Below, in pieces: positions 46,601 through 51,442 of a DNA stretch of 64,000 nucleotides; position 1 is the stretch's first letter; each line of letters opens with the position of its first letter. Made by a program: the position numbers and the translations under genes. The notes below the pieces were generated by a model. It saw only the letters and a list, made by a program, of their open reading frames with translations, was not told where the DNA came from and made no database searches. The DNA lies in contig JAGCPY010000065.1 in NCBI GenBank assembly GCA_017965425.1, positions 1 to 64,000 of the forward strand, read 5' to 3'. The DNA comes from Bacteroidaceae bacterium. Its GTDB lineage: Bacteria; Bacteroidota; Bacteroidia; Bacteroidales; Bacteroidaceae.

Positions 46601-47075
46601 CAGGCAGCAGGCCGAAGTTGTCGTTCATCACATTCCCAAGTGAACCGGTGATATAGAAATCTCCCAGCACTAGATGACGGAAATGGTTGTGCAGTTGAGA
46701 GGATGTGAGCGTTATGGAAGTAGATGCCGGCAAAGTAATGGCATTCATAGGACTCTGCGGCCTAGCCGTTACCTTCTGCTCCATAATGAACTTTTCGCCC
46801 GTCATCTTCTCTATCTTCATCGTCATATAGATGGTGAGGGTATGATCCTGCGGGTTGTTGATATTCACAACAAAGTATTTCTCCGGCGTTTCCTTATAGA
46901 CACTGGCCTCTGGCGGCATGATATCATAGAGGGCACTTAAACTCACCATCACCTCGTTGGAGGCATGGACGAAACTACCCGTTCCAAAGAGTGCGGTGCA
47001 CAACAGGGTGATGACCAGCCACGTATGGCAGAGCTGCTTGTAAAGGGAATGTATTGCTGACATGGTGTATCTCAT
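34683..47075 (-). CDS. 4130-residue giant secreted protein with EF-hand, leucine-rich repeats and six C-terminal repeats
   Basis: One unbroken frame of 12.4 kb. A signal peptide covers about 1-39. The N-terminal 200 residues (VYKETPEKYFVVNINNPQDH, LLPEGDYMATLTAYEYNPEE) resemble TANFOR-type domains of Bacteroidetes. An Ala/Gln-rich helical segment lies at about 645-735. Residues about 740-2000 are a long beta-rich stretch with repeated amphipathic strands and internal similarity. An EF-hand-like loop DRNGNGRLSKEE sits at about 2750. Leucine-rich repeats in several blocks run from about 2780 to 3600 (NLTYLYCSGNRIVSLECGEK, TLDVSKSKNLESLYCNKNAL). Six units of about 72-85 residues with a W(Y/F)xxC core follow (3630-4090). 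No recognised sorting tail. It is probably a surface adhesin or structural fibre. Confidence 0.85.
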   Translation of the reverse strand: MRYTMSAIHSLYKQLCHTWLVITLLCTALFGTGSFVHASNEVMVSLSALYDIMPPEASVYKETPEKYFVVNINNPQDHTLTIYMTMKIEKMTGEKFIMEQKVTARPQSPMNAITLPASTSITLTSSQLHNHFRHLVLGDFYITGSLGNVMNDNFGLLPEGDYMATLTAYEYNPEEVIVEKTKEAISDPQLSTTHFKICYSVKAPELKVPMNVPKEPQAEVEEEPAPTFAGVDYDIPEIDFGKNNTWTWLHLMEVCGQLPNMNYELEFYNMKNASKGYATSPENAIKDGNDRVLVYPGILGPQLRNVQSATFFVPNPKSYFQEGEYYAVRVHAKPVGGTAATQNAKLASYRMYENDGYSKPIVVRYSENIPDPTPGEPEVAVEVEQTDTWKAIVTHPKLTFPDNMGNCFGAVHLEANKDYEAKWEKPEFVEGDRAFAEKFNYTYDINIYKAPAEAATFEDIITKNNKPLYTATNLEFKEGDDLKHTVPWKKLMEDVDSITLGGHYFIEVTANPVPKAKEGQLLFCARGQNCCTYTMFLTEDIVYEDCGAIVDYQDKDIVSHGETITKKRGEMNGFHVVFTELKATDKEKTTYSGTGYVKWQPLNMGTYIAMSFTGIRLNKNMEVIAGTATARKMENADVIPYDLIDYAAAKAGNWVKSTEAYQAVSDAAASVGEAFQRGAEWVDSKTGAGAEQKLNEAQQAAQNKVQELYDAHVTKWRDPDEVAKACGDYWTKYIMPGTNYTNTLLNWINSGSYDEVDVDAKPTYLPLGLPQSFLPDSLDIDIQVMKFDLSPTRASVGVAAFFYLPDAVRIDKAGAEEKDGVKLSTVLAFVAPRLCVKPTEIWAKEGEFGLLYDFSIKDMSTGYTFTFLAPTDYTKLNDGCAIHWEQVKGETKVNMMVLDAKMTIPGLLNEDRTQTAQLRIGARIDDWKDWMAWIQMDAFQVEDLEGYVFNVTGANGIRLDHSRVKNPDLKDESGSPITISSIFKDVRRGDDSGLKGYNWAHPKLGFQGVPEGKDPMNWMGLYVDEISMTFPKGLNITDKADTESKSLKLGLRNLLWDNSGVSLTAFVGSKENPVVKLETGRLGGWALSLDEVAVNVLQSQFSDCHFNGMFEVPLLEGTFDYECKMNYVSQEELGQLYKQHNVTEYKTDEKKLHLTFKTQQHDEMKLDFWLGSINLDKDGSWFNIDYLDGNTQVEFMASGTVTVGEANENKTGGKVGDLPFDIPGIRFAGLRMANYKYDISDDFAATYAEKLASGTYNNNSKWDKGAFQVGLTKELTEADFEGGSKENPFYFNIGRWSLASEEKKMWGFPLGLKDIGVDTDTENKKIGLKFTGTLGLLGGENNLKDNGDGEDTSWNLSAEAGMTIWANYEFNGLDDLANASLSYDRFEFHKLTFDGSFGGGKCTIAGELEWEDNDEKKGFQGGLSLWISELFSVDVAGGIWETKKENYKNGFFYAKLSDITIPCGPVNINGLSCGFFWNRCLPADANLDDKEKFRQAMMSGGNPCERSFGLTFGLGMEFANKTLCSGEFNGFMAYDLKNDALSRLTLLGDMDALKGPDADKGLLNARVKIDYVDNVAESKAAKAQVDAGVQGAKAVERCQSFTLSATVDFKADTKQAVSQFLGTDISATLERTLTEAAKKVKESGMSEFSADAADDDNKGDGKTSGKDDAKDNLTVSAGASFSFEFQLRHYKDKKETKWHVYLGEPTRGKRCEVVFIDFKFDAKLLKVWAKAYANAYICLGNELPADENGVSGGLPKLPDKLIEILEDGQKNESVETNVGSTSALQAERAKQIQNGPSGADIKGGIQFGAELGAEFGVQIPIGYVNVGALIGFDAILKQYGDCACSDGSKLGGKNGFYAMAQIYAALWGSAGVSLDFGFWRGDFPLVDVAFGAVLKGGFPNPTWVYGKMRVKGSVLGGLISFNKAMELRMGKVCVPEVGSPLDNIDIFSSYTVGEEDKDAGWGKKGNGEGAELHDPYKMPSFTTNMDMDSQLRLVDENEMNTKAGLDGDARAAEASSTKCFVFHLERNATLQPYSNNGVKQGEPKYCDMTPSQNSRTAFTVNTGSFDQKKNYMLHVRGYVKQIIDGYEQDPIIRNLQTHKDEQKPWGQNLDLYFRTDKWSDDLSQEVQLFMPFDETGVILEDAKNPYFCIANDRQDMFNSPDKEWYVNMEVNEGTDSNPKWRYPDLRYDANNNRLTSEQSKWEHIGIQLTTEYDGDAKFYTVGLVTPPGTTATIEKNKQYRFSLYSVDKKQMNDDLSKIKEAHKSVVSGQADVIQALTLMAYDEDGKMTDLGKEMMAWYNEQTAAGKQFSNSSDKVEQVINDFEKDKLSDLRYTSLEFQRVFKTGSCNTFAEKLNSSDYIYSTQSLKFQKNTVTRYGGVISARIKAGNDQLSGSIDSNPYYMLNWWASTACVSMIPPYRFTSKNGRDAVYEMSTADLITYYFAKPWHGNPQPPSVRYSSHHSFETVVSPFYATEWRRQSNGSIVTGKQLCRNMVDSVCAVLYADGRLAADLPSTLRPTWNLFEVKSLGSNKTNGVNTIRDKKVEWKYSTWEAEYLWYEASEIEKLRNYNKEQWYGNTYGYARAFGWNDTYWKFPHKQLLCIFTCDVYDKAKFEPLWLTYKTYGYTNYYFHTTNHQRNGVTLRAPTDAIYWIAGETAPDSKGYSFSMTDYLNTIQELTFEIRRPTGYDASSGKYLLRPSTRFGNTVDMAQKVKLTDKGSYLSKQYNGDPTMTEDNDVHFDDENFEKYIIAKFDRNGNGRLSKEEALNIKYIDYNGRERGSSSGNACTIYNLHGIEALTNLESLSMDRVTFSSLSDFNLSNNRKLRKIKFTFNWTGISTSNGVSVMPNVSNLPELDTLIINHHSWADPSESLKSTQFGGLSGTINLSSLKHLKYLDLSGNRLSGVTGLGELTRLEYLDLRKNQLESIDAAMLTRPYIYVGQQYKKSSDIYRLYSTGEKWVKLTVNAAYVRESSLSSTGAKVGSNNGSTYKSNWNYHVQVTKWNDVKTFIAKLPDRNLITYIAQTYKSSSTFKNNETLDEFAKGFPGQSDFYIANSYLYRFTLKEDQIIKATTLNVNGKGIKTLEGLDKVMPNLYYLYCNDNKLEELDLKGFPNLTYLYCSGNRIVSLECGEKLTTINCSENALTTLDVSKSKNLESLYCNKNALNEIVLSNCTKLKYLECQNNQLKSLDVSKCTGLLKVDCSYNYNMTDVSTFGGAIIAAVYLPKSIETLILRGVYTNIGNYALTLHLPNLKWLDMSENPAIKGLQSYIVTTECTKLEHLDLHSTGITELRSDTKKLTYLDLSNTNFKGDGGWGLKFTVDMTKADWKNIKTLDVSDTKLEKVYVKSGSDTYIPNYLYVGAPNRTSGTKVELQMDSRISAKWEKTWKYYQRNKYVYAHQGNGQTWASSYSSEMKMEGLTENDKKMQRNLGETLYERLKKKYEPNSRWLHTSTVSSQVKELDCSGLNITDIDSIVLWMPNLEKLDCSHNLIKKANFKKLLNLKSLKMNRNENLTSLTMPDNSSSVVFDIIDVSDTKLPRATVVDMLGRCKRLVASGVESINGTIRIEKMPSLTYIDLQHTNVGQVLLYSAKIDTAKVGYCPKLKTVQMAYGTPKFLATCGGLNTDVEVRLWYSPIVQKWFNNCAGNPLNDHVSPVYRITCSDNENIWVPVTSAEGAGNLANFCKNNLPSARVTVEGKDLTLYMNSTQLTNWYTNGYNQGNDSVQVKLIVSVGGVVKYFRVKSLQEGKNIAAMASTLTSSSQLSIVNDKVTLICDTEEQVRKWYETCDEFFGEGAIVKVNLRYKDGKTNTILVTKDDYEGGINLLKFCKLIFSDQFVITSPKFLSSLRVSNITVQLTCYTEEQMKKWYETCHDYIGGRAAVLARLMFSDRKTQTVGVMKDYYKGGINLIKFSRSVSSTQFVITYPNVKTTQPTINSMKVQLTCDDALLLRTWFETCDEYIGTNATVLSRLKFINGREQTIAVTKASYQGAINLLLFCRRLTPGQFVITYPNGYTTPSFSNMRVRVVCQDDEYLKSWFRDIDPYFNNRPTVALQLDFKDSQTKIITVTKDQYSGRIGLYQFCRLIDSPQLTGGNNAPISLLLSEKENSVWNGTMVAGRRRNYAAENSDIKVSIRRSK

Positions 47076-47086
47076 TTTATCGGATT

Positions 47087-48862
47087 CTACTTCTCTTTGA
47101 CTTTCCGCTTGATTTCCAAGAGAGTGAAGGTATAGCTATAGTTGAAACTTACGTTGACGTCCCAGTTCTTTGTAGTGGCGGAGTTCTCTGCATAGGTGAA
47201 TGTCTGCTTGTAGTTGTTATAGCCCGCAGAGAGACCGAACTGGTGAACTTCCTTGATAGAATAGCTTGAAGAGAGGAAGCCGCCAAAGGTATTGGTCTTC
47301 GTACCTTGAGCTTCGTTGATAGCATAGCTCAGGCTGGCATCCAGATGCAGATCTTTGTTTTTCAGGAATGCACGTCCCGTTCCGAACGACCACATATTGG
47401 TGGTAAAGTTGCCGCTCGAATTTTTCGACCTCTGGTGGTTATAAGCCACATTGAATGCCATTTCCCAAGGATCCACGTTGAGGGAGTAGTTGGTACCGAT
47501 AGCATGGGTCGTCACATCGCCTGCACCTCTGGTGAGGATGTTGCGATCCAGATTCTTTGAGAAGTTGTAGCTTACGCCGATGCCATGTAGAAGCTCATCT
47601 GTCTGGAAGTTATAGTTGGCAGATGAGGTGAGACTATGCATCAGGCGATCCACTTTAGAACTGTCGGTCACCTGTGCCAAACCGTCGGTCTGTAGCTGCC
47701 GGTAGCCGTTGTATGCGGCATTGAGGTTGAGGGAGTTGCTCACACGCCAGTTCAAGGCCCCATTATACACAAGTCCCTTGGTGGTATAGAGCTGATCGCC
47801 GCTAAGGTTGTCCTGCTGGTGGCTGAAGTTACCGTTCACGGTTACCCGTCCTCTGAAGAGACTGAGATTAGTTCCCAACCCGAAGCTGCTGTAGTTGTTG
47901 CTCACGTAGCCAGTTCCAAGTGTGGCATATTGGGGCTGCACGTATTTATATTGAAGGGAGAGATTGAAGTTACGCATACTATAGTTCAAAGCAGCATCAC
48001 CAGCAAAACGTGAATTACTGGTGTACTTGGCATCGAAGAGCTTGCCCCATTTGCCAATAATGCTGTCGGGTACGCCTGCGGCTCGGGTGTCGTAGGTAAA
48101 GAGCGAAGTGGCTGCATTGGCCGTCAAAGAGAAATGCTTAAAGAGGCTGACACGTCCCTTTACGCCTATGGCCAGATTCTCTTGGGGAACGATGCTGTTC
48201 TGCCAGTACTCGTCTATACTGCCGAAGCGGTCTTTGGCCTTGAACACGAAGAGGTCTATATAGTTTTTACCCGTGCCATAGCCAACCTTGAAACCCCAGC
48301 CAAAACGAGCGTACTGAGGTGAGCGAGCAGCAGGATCTGTGGGATCATCGCTGATGGCACGCTTCAATCTGCCATAGAAGGCGCCAAAACGGATGTTGTG
48401 TCCGCCATATTCCAAACCCACACCATAGAAAGGCGAGTTATACACGTAATTGGAGAACGACATGGAGCGTTCGCCAAGATGAAGTGTCCAGTCATGCCAC
48501 GACGGGCTCATGCTCAGAGAAAACTGGGGATAGCTCCAGGAGGTAGTACCGTTGCTCAGGTAGAAGGAGAATGGCATGTTGATGCCGTAGAACGAAATGT
48601 TCAGATTGGCATACAGCGTGTTGGACAGCTTCGCACGTCCATCATTGCCCATCGACGAGTGGTAAAAGGTATTCTGCGTGCCTATGGCACCTGTGATGAT
48701 GAGCGGGTCACTCTTGGCGATCTGGTCGATGCTCTGGGCAAAGGCCCCTCCCAATCCACACAAGGGAGGGATGTGGAGTGCCAGCGCGAGGACTGTCAGC
48801 CTGAGCATCGTCCTGACAGAAGAACCTCGGTATTTCGCACCTTCGTGTGTATGCCTGATCAT
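47087..48862 (-). CDS. Predicted outer-membrane beta-barrel protein
   Basis: A 591-residue exported protein. After the signal peptide (ending near GGAFA-QS) it is almost entirely alternating amphipathic strands rich in Tyr, Asn and aromatic ends, such as LYANLNISFYGINMPFSFYL, FGWGFKVGYGTG, FNLSLQYKYVQP and WDVNVSFNYSYTFTLLEIKR. Twenty or more strands can be counted by eye. No plug or TonB box is seen, so it is not a standard TonB-dependent receptor. An alternative start at 48808 gives a shorter signal peptide. It stands 12 bases before the giant gene, which makes it a candidate outer-membrane partner or exporter for it. Confidence 0.8.
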   Translation of the reverse strand: MIRHTHEGAKYRGSSVRTMLRLTVLALALHIPPLCGLGGAFAQSIDQIAKSDPLIITGAIGTQNTFYHSSMGNDGRAKLSNTLYANLNISFYGINMPFSFYLSNGTTSWSYPQFSLSMSPSWHDWTLHLGERSMSFSNYVYNSPFYGVGLEYGGHNIRFGAFYGRLKRAISDDPTDPAARSPQYARFGWGFKVGYGTGKNYIDLFVFKAKDRFGSIDEYWQNSIVPQENLAIGVKGRVSLFKHFSLTANAATSLFTYDTRAAGVPDSIIGKWGKLFDAKYTSNSRFAGDAALNYSMRNFNLSLQYKYVQPQYATLGTGYVSNNYSSFGLGTNLSLFRGRVTVNGNFSHQQDNLSGDQLYTTKGLVYNGALNWRVSNSLNLNAAYNGYRQLQTDGLAQVTDSSKVDRLMHSLTSSANYNFQTDELLHGIGVSYNFSKNLDRNILTRGAGDVTTHAIGTNYSLNVDPWEMAFNVAYNHQRSKNSSGNFTTNMWSFGTGRAFLKNKDLHLDASLSYAINEAQGTKTNTFGGFLSSSYSIKEVHQFGLSAGYNNYKQTFTYAENSATTKNWDVNVSFNYSYTFTLLEIKRKVKEK

Positions 48863-48900
48863 ATCGTTGGTCTTTTTGGGGGTAGTCGGTATGTGGATGA

Positions 48901-51306
48901 TTATCTCACGGCCACTTTACGCCCCTTGTGAATGTAAATGCCTTTCCGGGGAGCCTGACGCAGCCGGATGCCCTGTAATGTATAATAGCAGTCTTCCTGG
49001 GCAGCTCCATTGATGTCCAGCACCAGCGTGTTATTATCGTTATGGATGAGAAGCGGTTGTCTCATGGAACCCACAAGGGGTTGCAGTTCTGTCGTTCCCT
49101 TTATATCGTAATAGGCGTCGGAATCTTCATCATAGAGTCGCATACGAACCATCTCGCCGGCATCACCGTGAACCGTAAGGAAGAATATGCCTCCTTTACT
49201 GTAAGCCGTTCCACGGCAATCACTGCCCACGAAAGCCCCTATCTGGCAGTTATCCATCGAAGAAAAGCCGTTGCCGAGGGTAGCTATCATGCACATATTG
49301 TCCATGAAACGTCGGCTGTCACAGGGACTGAATGCGCTGTGTCTGTGACGAGAGGATTCTTTCTTCATGTGAGAGGGAGCGAGGTTGTCTTCTTCTTCCT
49401 CAGACTCGTCTTCCTCCTCATAGTCCTCTTCGTTTTCTTCATCGTTAGGAACATCACTGACATAGCCTTCCGCCTCAAGTTTCAACGACGTATAGCCTTG
49501 TTCAGAATAATACATGTAAGCCTCGCCATAGCGCAACGCTTCCAGTGAACCGTTCCACTCTCCATCATAGAATACAGCGAAGGCATCCAGGGCCACGATC
49601 ATGTCGTCTTCATGGGCATTACTCACATAGTTTGCAATGGGATGGCTACAATAATAGGGGTTGCCGAACCAAGTCCATTGCTTTTCAATATTGATAGTGC
49701 CTCCAGCGTATGGTGCCATGATGCCTTCTGGTTGTTCAAACACATGGGAGGCATCTGCGGCCATGTGAATCTTGTAACATTCGTTTTGGCGAAGGCCGCT
49801 ATCATAAAGCGAACCTATATAGCCATAATCGGGGTCGTTGAAAAGATTTTGGCTCTGAGAACGAACCTCATTGAGACTGGAACCAAAGGCAGCCTCAAGA
49901 GTTTTGCCACTGATGGCAGTTGGCTGATAGCAAGTCACCCATTGCCAACCTTCGGACAGTTGCAGGGGCACCACCACGTTAATTCCACCGATGGTCTTGG
50001 CAACGTCTTCAGGATGAATAGCGTTGAGGATAGATGTAGTTCCTGGGAAGAGTCCTTCAATGGGTATCTCAATGAAGGTGGCACCATCCTCCACCTTATA
50101 ATTGCCCAATTGGGCAATGAGTGTATCGGCAATGGAAAGGTTGATGTTTTCTGAAGTGAGGACTGCACCTTCAGGCTGTGCTTTCAGCATGAGCATGGCC
50201 ACGCTGTCACGACACACCTGCATAGACGTGACACTCATGGAGACGCCTGTGAGGGGAAGCGCTACATAAACCGTGATGTCCAGGGTAATGGTAGTATCAG
50301 CCTCGGTGTAGCAATTAAGATAAGTGAGGGAGGTGGTGATGACAGACGAACCCGTCTTGTGTGCCAGGAATATCTGCTGGCTGCTTGCCTCGTCATGGCG
50401 AGTGGAAACCACAGAAGGGTCACTGGACGAATAGCTCACGTTGATGCTGCTATAGTCGCTGGGACCTATGTAGATGAGACCGTTCACGTCATCAGTCACA
50501 TCAAGGGTTTCCTGCCCGTTCATATATACGATAAGGCTGTTATCACCAGTAGTTATCAGTGTACGTGCGGGATTGATCACGCTGACAGTCACGCCCGTAC
50601 TACGTATAGCGGGGTCTGCATCGGCTACTGCCACCACAGTGGCTACACCCTCGCTGATGGCATTTATATTGCCCGATTCATCGTTGAAAGTGAGCATGTC
50701 AGGCACCGTCGCCTGCTCCAGCTCCCAATGGAAGGTCTGTTTGCTTTCGACAGGCAGTCTGGTGATGAGTGCGTCGAGGCGCTCACGGATATCGATTTCC
50801 GACCGATAGACAATGATATGGTCTTTTGTGACCTTGAGCTCTTCTATGGGGATGCCTTGTCCCAGATAGAAGCGGAATGCTACGGGAGCACTCGGCATAC
50901 CATAGGTGTAGTCGCCACGGAAAGTAATGGTCTCTTCCGGAGTGATATCATAGTCTTTACCAGAAACGCGGTCATGCATGATGAAGTTGACCGTCTGTCC
51001 TGTTTCATCAATGCCGCCCATGCCTACATCGCCCCAAATGCGGAACACAAGAACCTTGGTGTCGTCGGACAGGGTCAACGTTTTGCCCACGGCACGACAT
51101 TCATCGCCTATGAAGGCACTTACTTCATAGTCCGTGTTCGCCGTCACGTCGGTCATGTCGCTAAGCAGTCGTGCATAGACCACGGTGCTGTAGCCGCCTG
51201 CCGCTGGGAGTGCTGCCGGAATGGAATGCCCCGCCCGCACCGTCATGGGGAGAGTGGCGAGCAGCATCATCACTAAGATGAGCTTTAATATGCCTTTCTT
51301 TTTCAT
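48901..51306 (-). CDS. Large secreted surface protein with two CRG modules and sorting tail
   Basis: The 801-residue protein has a signal peptide (MKKKGILKLILVMMLLATLP...VRAG). Residues about 45-130 hold EVSAFIGDECRAVGKTLTL with VLVFRIWGDVG; the same module recurs at about 680-750 (IGAFVGSDCRGTAYSKGG). An Ig-like BIG2 stretch is near 170-260. A Trp-rich module (WQWVTCYQP, NEVRSQSQNLFNDPDYGYIG) covers about 455-620, followed by a Glu-rich run (about 620-645). The C-terminus CYYTLQGIRLRQAPRKGIYI plus a basic end fits Prevotella-type type IX sorting tails. It is paralogous to the next protein upstream. Start 51306 begins the signal peptide; 51333 is an upstream alternative. Confidence 0.83.
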   Translation of the reverse strand: MKKKGILKLILVMMLLATLPMTVRAGHSIPAALPAAGGYSTVVYARLLSDMTDVTANTDYEVSAFIGDECRAVGKTLTLSDDTKVLVFRIWGDVGMGGIDETGQTVNFIMHDRVSGKDYDITPEETITFRGDYTYGMPSAPVAFRFYLGQGIPIEELKVTKDHIIVYRSEIDIRERLDALITRLPVESKQTFHWELEQATVPDMLTFNDESGNINAISEGVATVVAVADADPAIRSTGVTVSVINPARTLITTGDNSLIVYMNGQETLDVTDDVNGLIYIGPSDYSSINVSYSSSDPSVVSTRHDEASSQQIFLAHKTGSSVITTSLTYLNCYTEADTTITLDITVYVALPLTGVSMSVTSMQVCRDSVAMLMLKAQPEGAVLTSENINLSIADTLIAQLGNYKVEDGATFIEIPIEGLFPGTTSILNAIHPEDVAKTIGGINVVVPLQLSEGWQWVTCYQPTAISGKTLEAAFGSSLNEVRSQSQNLFNDPDYGYIGSLYDSGLRQNECYKIHMAADASHVFEQPEGIMAPYAGGTINIEKQWTWFGNPYYCSHPIANYVSNAHEDDMIVALDAFAVFYDGEWNGSLEALRYGEAYMYYSEQGYTSLKLEAEGYVSDVPNDEENEEDYEEEDESEEEEDNLAPSHMKKESSRHRHSAFSPCDSRRFMDNMCMIATLGNGFSSMDNCQIGAFVGSDCRGTAYSKGGIFFLTVHGDAGEMVRMRLYDEDSDAYYDIKGTTELQPLVGSMRQPLLIHNDNNTLVLDINGAAQEDCYYTLQGIRLRQAPRKGIYIHKGRKVAVR

Positions 51307-51390
51307 TGCTGTCAGTCTTTTCCGCGGGGGCACGCCCGCATCATCAATGCACTTCGCGCGTGTGCGCGTTATATAATAAAAGGTAAATCT

Positions 51391-51424
51391 GCACGGCCGC
51401 CGAACGCAGAGCCGACGGCCGCGC
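51391..51424 (-). terminator. GC-rich hairpin between the first two cluster genes
   Basis: Arms 51391-51403 and 51412-51424 form a 13-bp stem as minus-strand RNA only if two or three G-U wobbles are allowed; the plus-strand version has mismatches at those places. ATTTACCTTTTATTAT follows. It may be an attenuator or partial terminator that lowers transcription of the rest of the cluster. Confidence 0.5.
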
Positions 51425-51442
51425 AGAAGGAGAGAAAAGGGA

